DNA of 64,000 bases from Erythrophleum ivorense (GCA_026724425.1 JAIUCV010001097.1:119861-183860); one strand, 5' to 3'; numbered from the stretch's first letter, positions 25,316-36,590 are shown. Program-made: numbers and translations. The notes: generated by a model not told the origin, from the letters alone.

Positions 25316-25730
25316 AGGATCAGAAGCCATTTTGCTGTGGCCAAAATATAATTAGCCATGGCCAATAAAGGCAAAGTTGCTCAGGGAGAGTACCAGAGAG
25401 CAATTCGCCGCTGTAAAAAGTGTAATTAGCCATGGCAAAATGTGAGAGGCTAAATTGAAAGTCATTTAGAGGGTAATTCGCCACGGTGAACTTTTGTGAA
25501 AATGTCCCAGGTGTTCTAGAGAGGAATTAGCAGGAGCGAACATGGGATTTGGCTGCAGCCAATAGCGAGAGGCGAGTGAGGTAGGCTCCAAGAGGTTTTC
25601 TCGTTATGGCACTATGTAAGCTGGCCACGACGAAGTTCCAACGGTGGCAAAATCAGTGACGATGTAAGGAGTGAACCCGAGAGCAATTGGCCGCGGCTAG
25701 GAGGAATTTAGCTGCGGCAAATGTCCTAAA
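25316..25730 (+). repeat. Cluster of degenerate GCCRYGGC motifs in the B LTR
   Basis: About ten copies of a short near-palindrome stand out from the AT-rich surroundings: AATTAGCCATGGCCAA, CAATTCGCCGCTG, AATTAGCCATGGCAAAA, AATTCGCCACGGTGAA, ATTTGGCTGCAGCCAA, AATTGGCCGCGGCTA, ATTTAGCTGCGGCAAA and weaker ones. Spacing is irregular, roughly 20-60 bases. The same zone of the other B LTR (32940-33410) has a related but altered set. Confidence 0.6.
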
Positions 25731-26089
25731 ACCCTCATATTAACTTAGAAACCTTGATTTCTCCTATGACAATATCAAGGGATGGCTTAGAAACATTGGT
25801 AGAAGATTCTTGTGAGTTGGAATTAATAGGTAATAGAATCAAAGGCTTATAAATGAGTGTTTGTTTCCCTTATGTACATGAGTGCATGTAATTATATAGT
25901 TGATGACTCTAATAACATTAAGGTTCAAATTTTTCTATATTTTTTTAATATAATTATTCGTAATGACTTTAACCCTGATTTAAGATTATTAATTGCATAT
26001 TTATCCTTAATTAGAATTATTGGAAGTTAGGGTCGTCATAGATAGCTTATGGTACTAATATATAAAGGTAAAGAGACTAAGGTATTACA

Positions 26090-28640
26090 CTCAGTAGGAG
26101 GAAGAGAGAATTTGAAAGAAAGATTGAAAGCTTTAGAAAGCTCCTTAGAAAAGCTTGAAAACAAGGTAAGATATCATCGCTTTCTTGCTTCTCCTTGGTT
26201 GTTCCTCCATGCTCATGTTTTGGCTAAACCTAGGCCCATCTAGGAGGGGATGATTTTTGGTCATAGAAAGGTAGGAATAAGGGTTTTAAAGCAAAAGAAC
26301 TAAGAATATGCAATTGCAACTAAAAGAGAGGCTTTAGAAATTAAGTTATGTCACTTAGGGTTCTTGTTGCACCTAGTAATTTTCGAAGCTTTTTAACGAT
26401 CATCTAACTTATGTAAGAGTATGTATGAGTCAATAAGAGGTCTAGGAAGCTTCATGGATGCAAAACCCCTAAGAAATTCAATGAAATTCTATGGGTGCTT
26501 CACCTAATGTAAGTCTTAGAAAAGAAAAGAACAAGCACCTAAGGATATTTTTCTTTAATTCTAAGAATAGAAATGGTCTAGATATGAATAATAAACACCA
26601 ACAGAACTATTGGTTTGAATTTAGAAACCATGGTTTATGGATAGAAGTTTAGGTTCCTTTTTTAGGCATAAGAAGCAACTTGAAGTTTGGCTTCTTGAAT
26701 TAAGTCTGTGATGACTCTAATGAGTTTCAAGGAATCATAAGACTTAGACTGAATGAGAAATTGGAGCCAAGATCATAAATTATGTAGGTTGCTTCATTAT
26801 ACCTTTGTATGGAACCATAACTATACCATAAGCTAGAATATATTTGCATAGAGTTTATATGAGGCTACAATTGGTTCCAATGATGTATATGTTTCTTATT
26901 TGATGATCTAGGCCAAGCAAATCAAGCTCCACTTAAGTGTGTGTGTGAGGCCGAGAAGGGGAAAGGGAAATCCAAGGAAGAAAGCTTGTGTTTCTTATCC
27001 TAAGGTAGCTTTCCATCCTTTTTATATGCATTTCTTTGTTATTGATTATCATTGGATGCTTGTGTGAATGTTTGAATTATGAGATATGCTTTTAGCCATT
27101 TATTAAATACTATGGTATCATTATGTCTCTTGAAACATGTTTTGAATGTAAGATGGCTCCTAATAAGTGAGGTTGTACCAAAACTTCCTTAGAATGGGTG
27201 AGGAGAAGCCAAAAGTCCCTAAGAATGGGTAAGACAAGGCCAAAAGTCTCAAGGAAGAGTGAGGCTAAGTCAAAAGTCCCTAAAAGTAAGTGAGGCAAAT
27301 CCAAAAGTCCCTAAAAATAAGTGAGGCAAATTCAAAAGTCCCAAAGAAATTGGGTGAGGTCCTTAGAGCCTATGTTTGATTTGAATAAGTTAATGTGACT
27401 TGAAAAATGATTATTTATGTCTACTAGAAGCTTTTGTTGTAGGCTTGCATTCTTTGACATAAAAATATGCCATATATGTATGCTTGAAAAGGTAAAAGAG
27501 TTATTGATATTTTTTAAATCTCACTCTTCCCAACATTATGTCTGACCATGTGTACGTGAGTCTCATAGAGTAAGAAATGGAAGCCAAGCAACTTCAAGGA
27601 TGAGGCTTTGACAATAGAATAGGAATTTATGTAATTTGATGTCATAGTTTATATGTATATAAGGTTTATGAGATGTAAACCATTGAACATATATAAAAGT
27701 ATGTAATTATGATGTATAAATCAAACTTGGAACCAAATGTATGAGTATGTGAGTTTTTAACATGCATGAGCCTTTGTACATATGTATAAAAACAAGTGGA
27801 TGAGTGATTTTGATCTTCATGATTGTTTGGACCTATTTTTATGTTTCTATATGCTGTAATGTAAGTGTTGGACGTGCTCAAAGGATCATGGTTCAAGAGG
27901 AAAGTCATTTTGAACCATTGGAATTGATTATGTGACCATTTCAAGCCACTTTCTTCCCTTGAACCAAAGTTTAACCAAATGTATGAGTTTTCATATGAAA
28001 TTTGGCAAGAATATAAGCCTCATATAGAACTTTTCATAGAGCTAAAGAGCACCATTTTTAGGACTCTAGAAAATTTATTATGATTTTTTAAATTTGGCCA
28101 AATTATGCAAAAACTGTCACTGTTATTATTTATATGGTCGGTTTGGTTTTTGGTGTCATTAGGGGCCAAATGAAGTCCAATACTCATGAAATTTTATAGG
28201 CATATAGAAGACATCATAAGCTTTCTATATCACTGAGAGAACCCAATTTAGAGCTTTGTAGAGGGAGAAATGAATTTTTGAAGTTTCAGGTTTGTTGTAG
28301 AATGACCACCAAACCTGAAGTATTATTCTATTAGATTTCATGAGTCAAACGTGGTTGTTTTGATCTGAAATATTTATGGCAACTAGATGACATCCTAAGC
28401 TTTCCTAAAAGCTATAATTTGCATGATTTGAAATTTTCTAGAATTAGTTATAAATTTCCAAAATTAATATCAAAATATGAAATTCAAGGGAAATTGCAAG
28501 TGAAATGTGATTTTGTGATATACACCACAAACTCGAAATTTATGGTCCAAATTGTGATATTTCAGATTTAACAAATGTGTTATGAATGGAAAATAAGTTT
28601 GGTAAGCTTACATGGTCCATTTAGCCAAGAAAGAATTACT
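26090..28640 (+). mobile_element. Family A LTR fragment, both ends missing
   Basis: It begins immediately after the TTACA terminus of the preceding A LTR, at a position matching the second leader-like block (GAAAGCTTTAGAAAGC, then ACAAGGTAAG near 26165). It carries the best-preserved minisatellite (27177-27360) and the distal units. It ends near GGTAAGCTTACATGGTCC, a little short of the LTR terminus, where unrelated sequence starts. Confidence 0.7.
27177..27360 (+). repeat. 31-bp minisatellite, six units (clearest copy)
   Basis: Units start at 27178, 27209, 27240, 27271, 27301 and 27332. Each reads roughly CCAAAAGTCCCTAARAATGG then GTGAGGCAAAT. The same array occurs at the same place in nearly every A LTR here, so it belongs to the LTR. 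Units have no unique spacers between them, so this is not a CRISPR-like array. Confidence 0.9.
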
Positions 28641-30652
28641 CTGGCTTTTAATCACGGTAAATTCCGCTGCTAAAAGTGTTAATTTCACAAAAGTAGATAC
28701 TTTTAGCTAGTTTTAGTACATATTAAATGCTAGATAGATATGGTGGTACATTAACCATATTATTGAAGGTGGTAGCTAGCTAATTGAGATGTGTCAAATG
28801 GAGATGCATTCCATGCATTATAAGTGAATGGATGGTTAATATGCATTGTATCTAAACTAATTTCTTGTAATATGGTGGTAGGTTAGCATTAGAGATATAT
28901 CTATTGCATTGGCAAAGTCTAATATGACTTATTTAATGCCAATTAAATTGGGATGGCCATCTAACATAAGTAATTTAAGGATTGGAATGTCTAAGTGTAG
29001 TATAATAAGATAGTATAACGATCTTAGTATAAAATGGGTAATGGGGTTTTAATAAGGCCTAGGATAATTAATAGTTTAATTTATAATTAAGGATATAGTA
29101 AACCCAATTAATTCTCCTTGATCAATATTAGGAAATAGCTAAACAAATTAAAATACTAAATTAATGTGCTTAGTGTCTAATTAATTGGGTACTAATTCTA
29201 ATATGCTTTCTCTTCAATATTTCTTATTCTCTTGCATTTCTTTTGCTTGACCCATTAACTTCTCAATTAATATTATCTTACTAATAAACTAAGTTAGCTA
29301 ATTACTAGGGTGTGAGATACAATGCTAGCTCAATCAAAATACTAGCAGGTGTGGACACCAGAGACTCCTTTCTGCAAAGAGCACAGTCCAGGTCGTGGCA
29401 TCTTAATTAAAGGAGAATATACTCCTTTCAAGCCCTATAGTTGCTCCCATAAAGAATGATCTTACCACTGGAGTTAGCAAGAATACAAGATTCAGAAGAT
29501 GAAGAAAATGTAAGGTAAACATCAAACATTAATTATGTTTACTTAACACAACATTAGGCAATCAATTATTGCATTTTAAATATATGCTCAATAATGCAAG
29601 ACATACTAAAACACAAATTTGGTATCACTAAAATCCATATATGGACAAAAATCTTAATATAGCTTAAGTTCATGTATCATTTATGATAAAACTATAAGAC
29701 ATTAGCACTTTTTAATACTTGTGGGCAACTTAGAAAACTCAATGCAATTTCCATTTCATCTTAATTAAGCATGCAGTTACAACTACCTACCTATGAAAAG
29801 AAATAACATGTTATAGCCAGATAATTAGAAATAACATCTTTAAGTCCTTATATGATCTCTATAGTTGTAAAAACAAACTAAAAATGCATATACTCAATTA
29901 TGTAAAGATGTTATGGCTACTCCTTAACTATATATGCAGTTCATATGACACCCAAATTAAGTATGTGCATCAAAACATGTATATGTACTAAGTGATGGCA
30001 ACATGATTCTGGGAATAAAACATGCATTAATTGATTCAATCATCTCTTGTACTTACACATTACCCAATAGTAAATAGGGATCAAGTCATTGTAGAAGAGT
30101 TCCATAACTTAAAAGAATTTTTGCATAACCATCCTTAATGACCTCCTCTCAATTATAATAATTGTAACATAAACCATGACATTAAGCATGTATTAGCATC
30201 CATATACATGTTGAAAGCAACAAATTGCAATTACACGCTTAAAATTACAAAAATCAACATCAATTTTAAAGAAAATAGCGCCAACACCGTAGCCATAGTT
30301 TTTAATGCCATGACAATGAAAAGTTTTCATACAAATTGCTAAGACTTTAGTAACATGACTAGTGCTACAAAAAGGTAACATTGCTACATCTTGGGCTTGC
30401 AATGTAGTCCAAGTTTGCAACGTGATTTTTTATGTTTTTCAACATTTTCACTGACAAAAAGGTCATATATACAAATGTAATTTGAATCATATCATGTAAT
30501 TGATTTGACCTATCAATAATATATGATCTAAAAACTAATTGATTTCATCACTTTTGTGTCATACGGGAAAATCCCTATTTTCTTAGACTAACACAAAATA
30601 CCTAAGGCTAACCAAAAACCTCAAAATCAGGCAAAGGTGATCAGAATCGAGT
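28641..30652 (-). mobile_element. Probable copia internal region, no recognisable gag or pol
   Basis: Assigned only because a copia-type primer-binding site lies at its right edge and reads into it on the minus strand. The first 100 bases behind the primer site (minus) look like an untranslated leader. Further left the sequence is AT-rich. The open frame at 30193-30420 (minus, 75 codons) shows no gag zinc knuckle or other motif. The left limit is set by the end of the A fragment, and I see no clear second LTR. Part of it could be ordinary spacer DNA. Confidence 0.35.
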
Positions 30653-30664
30653 GCTCTGATACCA
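30653..30664 (-). promoter_or_regulatory. Primer-binding site for initiator tRNA-Met (Ty1/copia type)
   Basis: On the minus strand the bases read TGGTATCAGAGC, the standard complement to the 3' end of plant initiator tRNA-Met. They lie two bases from an LTR-like terminus, CCTTACA (ending at 30667). This fixes a copia element in minus orientation, with its 5' LTR to the right. Confidence 0.8.
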
Positions 30665-30861
30665 CATGTAAGGCTAAATTCATATATACAAATGCCATAA
30701 TTAGGGCCTAGATACTAGCTACCTCAATATAATTGCGAGTAATGGTATTCATGAAAAGGAATGAAATCTAAATCTATATAGTATTTTTTTCACTCTCTAT
30801 TAGTTTATAGTTAACTGTACTCAATTCAAGTTGGCCAAAACTTGATAGGTAACTCTATAGG

Positions 30862-33727
30862 TGTAACATCCTAAAATTAATTAAGGATAATTATGATGAA
30901 TTAGGAATTACTATGGGTGATTGGTAAAACTAATTAAGTGAAATGGGATATGGATATTTAATTTGGGCCATATGATTAACCCAATTATGTCATAAGCTAA
31001 GTAGGAGAGCCCAACACTAGTCTTCTTGTAGGCCCAACTTAATTTTAAGAAGCCTAAAACTTAGAAATAGATTTGAATGAGATAATAGCCCATTTAGCCT
31101 TAGCCTAAAACTTAGAAAAATAGGTCCAAATGGATCTTGGGCTATTGGATCAACATATTCCATCCCCAACCTTAAAATGTTTTGCAGCCTAACCATAAAA
31201 CTTAGCCCAACAAGCTAAAAATCTAACCCCACTTGGATTTGGGACTTTGGGTCAACCCATAACCTAACTTAAACCCTAAAACCACTTTAGCCTTCCCCCC
31301 CCCCATTTTGCAGAAACACTTAAAAAGTAAAGAAAATTCGGAGCTCTTGGGAGGTGGCTAGGGTTCTTGGCACATTTTCATCTTTTCCCATTCTTAAAGT
31401 GAGATTCTACCAAGGTAACTTATATATAACTTAATCCTCTCTTCTTTCTCTTCAATTTGAACTAATTGGTTTCTCATTTGGAGCATTTTCATTTTCCACC
31501 CCAAACTGAAACTTGTGTGGTGCTTTTGTGGTGGATTTTTGAAGGTTAAAGCTAGGGGTGTTGTTAGATAAGTGTTTTCTTCCCATTTTGATGCATTTTC
31601 TGCTACTTTAAGACCCCTATAGTTAAATTATAATATGGACATTAATTGTGTGTGAATTTACCCAAAAAATTGAGAGGTATATTGAGGTTTTCTGGTGTGA
31701 GGAACACTAAATTTGAATTTTGATCTTGTAATGGTTAGGTAAGCGTCCTCTAAGTAGTCCTTAGTAGTTTAAATGATGATTAGAGTAGTGATTGTTTGAT
31801 TTTATGATCACAAGGTGATTTTGGCACTATTGTTAGCCTTCAAGGATTGTCCATAAAGTGAGGTAACTGGGGTTAATTTTTATTCCTTGCATATGTTCAA
31901 TTTAATCTTATATCTATTGCACATGTATGATTTTAAATACTAAATGAATGGTTGACTATCTGATATATTGTGATTAGACCTTGTAAGTCTATGGTGGAGC
32001 TGTGATGTGGTTGCCACCTAGGCATTGTGCTTTGATCGGGTACTAAGTTATGATCAGACTCTTATATGCACTGAGCTTAGTTTGTGCTCCTTAGGGAGTT
32101 GGTGCCATGGACGGGCCTTTCCTAGTGTTATTGGCCTTTAACATGTTGTGTGTGATTGTTAGTATGGGATAGTGATCAATGGTAGCTCAACTATTGCATT
32201 TTGCTGATATTACATTATTTTTTATACTAACATGATGTGATGCATATATGTTGATTAATTTGAAGCATGTAATTTACTTCTGGTTATTGAGATTTGTATC
32301 TCACCCTATTTCATGGGCTAACTATTTTAGGTGAAGGATTTAGGTAAGGATAAAGGGAAGCAAGTAGATGAATATCCATGAGCTGAGACCCTGTATGGGG
32401 AGTGCTACACTTAGGTTAATATAACTTAGGATAGGTGCTAATTTTGTTATTCTTTTGTGTAGCATAATTATGTAATCATATTGCCAAGTGTAGGAGTTTT
32501 GTATTTTGGTGATCTATGATGCACCTATTAGGGAGTTAGGCCTTATAAAATTTGGAATTTGATGTATGCACTCATTTACATCTGATAAAGAACTATACTA
32601 ACTTTAAGATATATTTATTATTTAAGAATGTAATCATGTGTTGTCTTAAATGTTGACTTAGACTAGTATTGTATGAAACCTCTATTGGAATTGACATTTG
32701 AATGATAATGATAGAGGCTTTTAGCATTCCTCATGTCAAAGTCCATGATTTACTGATATATGGTAGATAGATAGGTAAAGAAAACCCATAAGTTTTGAAT
32801 TTGATTAGAATTAGTCTGTTGAGTGATTTAGATAGTTAAACACCATTTAAACCTTACAAATTAAGGTAAGATGACCCTATAATGTTGCTAGAGGGAGGTT
32901 TGGTATGTGTGGGATGGAATTTAAAGAGTATAGGTGCATAAGAAGGTTAGGCTGTGGCCAAAACTACTTAAGTCACTGCCAAGGGAGATCCAAGAGCTAG
33001 GAGCATTGCAGCACGAGATGCCTCAACACAGTGCAATGCAACGTAAGAAATTTGCCTAGGGAGATTAACAAAGAGAAAACTTACTGCGGTGCAAGGGAAG
33101 CTCACCACAGTGAGCATCAGGAGGTAAGCTTAGAGAGTTCCTAGATGCTCTTTTACCATGGCACCATATAGGCTTACTGTAGCTAGACACCAACTCACTG
33201 CGGCGTTAGTAGGTTCTCGAGAGCACCTTCACCAAGGCGTGAAAGGCCTGAGTTGCAGCACAATATTGGTATTTTTTATTTTGAGCTCTAGTAGCCTCTT
33301 ATGCCACGGTGCAGGTGTACCAAGTCACGGCGGGAGTCTCCAAACTTAGTTTTTAGATTCCAGTAACCAACTTAGCTACAGCGTGGAAGGTCCAAGTCAC
33401 GGTAAAGGTTCCCAAACTCTTATTGTTTTACTTAAAGACCTTGAATTTTATTATGATAGTGTTATAAAATGACTTGAGAACATTTATAAGAGGTTTTGTG
33501 AGTTAAAATCAATAATAAAATGAATCAAATGTCTTAATTGATAATTAGGATCACTTGTGGACTCAAATGGTGTTGGTTATTTGACTAATAACCCTAATAA
33601 TATCAATATTTAAATTCCCTTATTTTTTTTCTAATTTGATTATTTTTAAGGACTTTAGACCTTGATTTATGATCATTAATCACATAATTAAGTATAATCA
33701 TGGTAATTAAGAATTAAGGTTGCTACA
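30862..33727 (+). mobile_element. Family B solo LTR, nested in the copia LTR
   Basis: It is 2,866 bp, from TGTAACATCCTAAAATTAAT to AAGGTTGCTACA, with perfect ATAGG duplications on both sides (30857-30861 and 33728-33732). It is colinear throughout with the B copy at 23114. It carries the same TGGTGGAGCTGTGATG, ACGGGCCTTTCC and GTGTTATTGGCCTTTAAC phrases and the conserved GGTAACTTATATATAAC segment near 31414. A run of ten C's lies at 31295-31304. No coding capacity is seen. Confidence 0.85.
32940..33410 (+). repeat. GC-motif cluster of the B LTR, diverged form
   Basis: Repeated short motifs such as AGGCTGTGGCCAAAAC, CTTACTGCGGTGCAAGG, GCTCACCACAGTGAGC, ATGCCACGGTGCAGG and AAGTCACGGCGGG recur in the same part of the LTR as 25316-25730. 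CCACAGTGAGC near 33105 is part of a small palindrome. The unit spacing is irregular. Confidence 0.5.
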
Positions 33728-34238
33728 ATAGGTGTTATTCTTAGTTTAAGTTAACTAATCTTGGTTCTAATCAATTGAATCTTGATCTTTGCTTTTCTTA
33801 ACTTTTAGGTTCTAGTTAGCTAATAGTGGTTTTAGTTAGCTTTATACTATCCTTTAAGTCTAGTTAATTAAATCCTATTTTCCTCTTCATTATATTTTAA
33901 GTTCTAATCAATTGGAATTGGATCAAGCTGACAAAATTGGGAATTCCAAGGCAATGTCTAGCATTGTTTTTAACACTTTTAGCATAACTAAACTTTTCAA
34001 AATAGCATGAAAATTTGCAACATACATTCCTAGGATATTGACTAAGAGTCATAAATTTTCAAGATAAAAAGGTATCATTTGATACCTAAACTATATACAA
34101 CCAACCATACAACTCAATTTTTTGCCATGGCATAACAAAAAATAACTAAGTTTTATACACTATTACATAACATCACATTGCAAACAAAGCATCATGGCTA
34201 GTGATATACAATCTTAAGGATCAAAATATCATGGCTCT

Positions 34239-35550
34239 TGTAATACCTAGTCTTCCTAACACTGAATTAAAGCTGACAATATATAAAAAGAAGACCTCAG
34301 AATTAAATAAATTGAGGCTAAGCAAGATTAGAATAATAATTTAGACACCCATAAATGAGGATACAAGGTTAAAGATGGCCCAAAATTGGAACCAGAATGG
34401 CTAAATAAATTTAACCGAAAGGGTAGCAGCAAAATCGTAATTTTAGGTAACTTCTTAGAAACTCAAAAAAGAAAGCTTTAAATGATAAAATTGAGTTTCC
34501 CAGAGTTTTCAGAGGCCCTAAAAATTATAAAAACCTTTAGAATAGCAAAAATTCTTCTGGTATATATTTTAGGCTGTCAGTTGACGCAAACTTTGACTGG
34601 ATAATTCAAGATGGCTCCAAACCTTATCAAATTGAAAGTAAATGTTTTTAATAAATTAGAGATCTAAAATTTTATATGGAAAAGATGGTTTCAAAAAAAG
34701 AGCTAAAACGAGAAAAAATGGAGGAATAAAAGTAGAATGACATAATGGGAATTTATGATATTATTATAAGTCACATCCCTTCCTCTTATTTTGTGTCACA
34801 CCATCCATACTAGACCAAAACTAACTTATTTTCCTCTGAAACAAAACTTAAGGTTGCACAAGAAGGAAGAAGAAAGGAGAGAAAGAAAAGGCAAAAAAGG
34901 TAAGATTTTAGCCACTTTTTCATGAGATTTCCTTTACTAAACTTCTTCTCTCAAAGCTCTTTCTATTGATAGTTTTAGCTTCTTGAAAGAAGTATTTTTG
35001 TGGCTGCTTTGTCGGGGGAACGAGAGATTTTGAAGAAAACAAGCTAAGTATCAAAATTCTCTCTTGAAAAGCTTCAAAACAAGGTATGTTTCATTGTAGA
35101 CTTTTTGCTTCAGGGCCTTCTCCTTTTTCATAGTTTCTGCCATACCTATAACCATATGGGAAAGGGTGAATTTTGGCCATAGCAAGGCTAATCAAAGGGT
35201 TTTGATGCATGAGAAACAAGAATATGCAATTGGAATCAATTAAAAATATTTAAAATGTAAGATATGTAAATTAGGGTTTTAATTGCACATTAAGAGTTTT
35301 AGAATCATTGAAATGTATTTTGAGCCATATGAATTCATGAGTAAGTTGTAGAGAGACCAAGGAATGAATAAATGCATCAAATTTCTGAAGAAAAGAGACA
35401 AAACTCCATGTTGCTTCCTTTGAAGTAGTGTCTCAACCAAGGCATAGAAGAGACATCTAGGGAGTGTTTCTTTGAGTTCTAATGAATTTAAAGACTTAGA
35501 TATGATGAATAAGCAATTATGGAAGCATTAGATTGAATTTAGCAATCATC
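34239..35550 (+). mobile_element. Family A LTR, 5' part, of an internally deleted element
   Basis: It begins TGTAATACCTAGTCTTCC and shows the A landmarks in order: CAGTTGACGCAAACTTTGAC (one change from other copies), a TATTATAAG TATA-like site near 34760, and donor-like AG|GT sites near 34899 and 35083. It breaks off about 1.3 kb in, at AGCAATCATC, and continues directly into pol sequence. This is most likely the 5' LTR of the element whose 3' end lies at 35551-38331, with about 2 kb of LTR plus most of the internal region lost in one deletion. The subfamily resembles the copy at 58162. Confidence 0.7.
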
Positions 35551-36580
35551 GGGGTATGATGCCATATGGGTGATAGTGGATAGATTAACCAGGTCAGTGC
35601 ATTTCCTAGCAATGAAAGCCACTTACACCCTAGATAAGTTAGCCCAATTGTACATCAGGGAGATAGTGAGGCTACACAGTGTACCTAGGAGCATAGTATC
35701 AGATAGAGATCCCATATTCACTTTGAATTTCTAGAGATCATTATAGGATGCTCTAAGAAACATATTAAGATTCAGTACAGCCTATCACCCTCAGACAGAT
35801 GGTAAAATAGAGATAACCATCTAAACCCTAGAAGACATGTTGAGGGCATGTATCTTAGAGTTAAAAGGGAATTAGGATACATATTTGCCTTTAGCAGAGT
35901 TTGGCTATAATAATAGTTATCATGCTAGTATTCAGATGGCACAGTATAAGGCATTATATGGGATAAAGTTTAGGTCTCCAGTATGTTGTGTTGAGCTTGG
36001 AGAGAGGAGACTTCTAGGCCTAGAATTAGTGGACCAAACCTCGAGACAAATAAAAACCATTAGAAAGAAACTCTTAATAGCATAGAATAAGCAAAAGAGC
36101 TATGTAGATAAAAGGAGAAGACCATTAGAGTTTGAGGTTAAAGACCATGTCTTTGTGAGAGTGTCTCTAGTCACATTGTTAGGTAGGTCCATTAAAAGTA
36201 GAAGGCTTAGTCTGAAATACATAGTTCCGTTCTAAATTTTTGATAAAGTTAGACCTGTGGCCTATAGACTTGCTTTTTCCCTAAACCTGAGCCAAATATA
36301 CAATGTATTCCATGTATCCTAACTTAAAAAGTACCAGCCCAACCCCTCACATGTCATAGAATATGAGAATGTGCAATTACAGGACAATCTATCTTATATA
36401 GTATCACCAGATCGGATCGTGGATGTTAGACTTAAGCAATTACGGAATAAAATAATATTGTTGGTGAAAGTGGTTTGGAAAGGGCTATATCTTAAGGAAG
36501 CTACCTAGGACTGGAAGATAAGATAAGGAAGAAGTATCCAGAGCTATTCCCATGAGGTATGTATCTAAATTTTAAGGATG
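35551..36580 (+). pseudogene. Ty3/gypsy pol remnant: integrase C-terminal part plus chromodomain (Tekay/Del-like)
   Basis: One frame, starting at 35552, stays alignable for about 340 codons but has about ten in-frame stops. It begins inside the integrase core (DAIWVIVDRLTRS, then SVHFLAMKATYTLDKLAQLY). The second catalytic Asp is in VSDRDP (35696-35713), and the Glu follows YHPQTDG in GKIEI (Glu codon 35810-35812). The first catalytic Asp lies upstream and is deleted. Next come LPLAEFGYNNSYH and the C-terminal part with FEVKDHVFVRVS. A chromodomain-like tail (about 36362-36530) has QLRNKIILLVKVVWKG and LKEAT, typical of Tekay/Del chromoviruses, which use it to target chromatin. It abuts a polypurine tract and LTR. 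It is non-functional. The family is firm; the clade is likely. Confidence 0.9.
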
Positions 36581-36590
36581 AAATTTTATT

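Larger units (their letters stand above)
23114..26040 (+). mobile_element. Family B solo LTR, nested in an A LTR
   Basis: It is 2,927 bp, from TGTAATACACCAAAATTAAT to GGGTCGTCATA, flanked by perfect GATAG duplications (23109-23113 and 26041-26045). It is colinear with the B LTR at 30862-33727. Shared phrases include TGGTGGAGCTATGGTG, CGGTGTTATTGGCCTTTAAC, GAAGCTACACTTAGG and GGGAGTTAGGCC. A TATATAAAC at 23429 could be its TATA box. The last bases read ATA rather than the expected ACA. The 3' part carries a cluster of GCC/GGC motifs (25316-25730). No coding frame exists. The superfamily is probably Ty3/gypsy from the TGTAAC start, but no internal region is present to prove it. Confidence 0.8.
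20641..26089 (+). mobile_element. Family A LTR fragment with 3' end, split by a B solo LTR
   Basis: The A sequence starts in the middle region (GATTAAGAATATACAACTAG near 20688) and runs through the minisatellite (about 21565-21690) and distal units to 23113. It is interrupted by a B solo LTR (23114-26040) and resumes at 26041 for 49 bases, ending GGTATTACA at 26089. The two A parts share a GATAG duplication at the junctions, so B inserted just upstream of the A terminus. The promoter part of this A LTR is missing. Confidence 0.75.
30667..34238 (-). mobile_element. Copia 5' LTR, split by a B solo LTR; outer end uncertain
   Basis: The inner terminus is TGTAAGG at 30667 (plus reading), adjacent to the primer site. 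The sequence continues to 30861, is interrupted by B, and resumes at 33728. It contains runs such as TTTTAGTTAGC and CTAATCAATTGAATC. The outer end could not be found; an A LTR starts at 34239 and may truncate it. Excluding B, up to about 0.7 kb could belong to this LTR. The open frame 33158-33349 lies inside B and is not a gene. Confidence 0.5.

Noticed and set aside
27177..27360. A CRISPR-like look of evenly spaced 31-bp repeats.
   Set aside because: Units are directly adjacent with no unique spacers, in a plant LTR, and recur at the same LTR position in other copies.
30193..30420. A 75-codon minus-strand frame with several Cys, considered as a gag knuckle or small secreted protein.
   Set aside because: Cys spacing does not fit a CCHC knuckle, there is no signal peptide, and the neighbouring sequence is AT-rich with stops.
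31295..31304. A run of ten C's, considered as a structural signal.
   Set aside because: The other B copy lacks it at this place, so it is a private homopolymer expansion or a sequencing artefact.
33158..33349. An open frame in the GC-motif part of the B LTR.
   Set aside because: The matching part of the other B LTR is not open in that frame; the higher GC content lowers stop density by chance.
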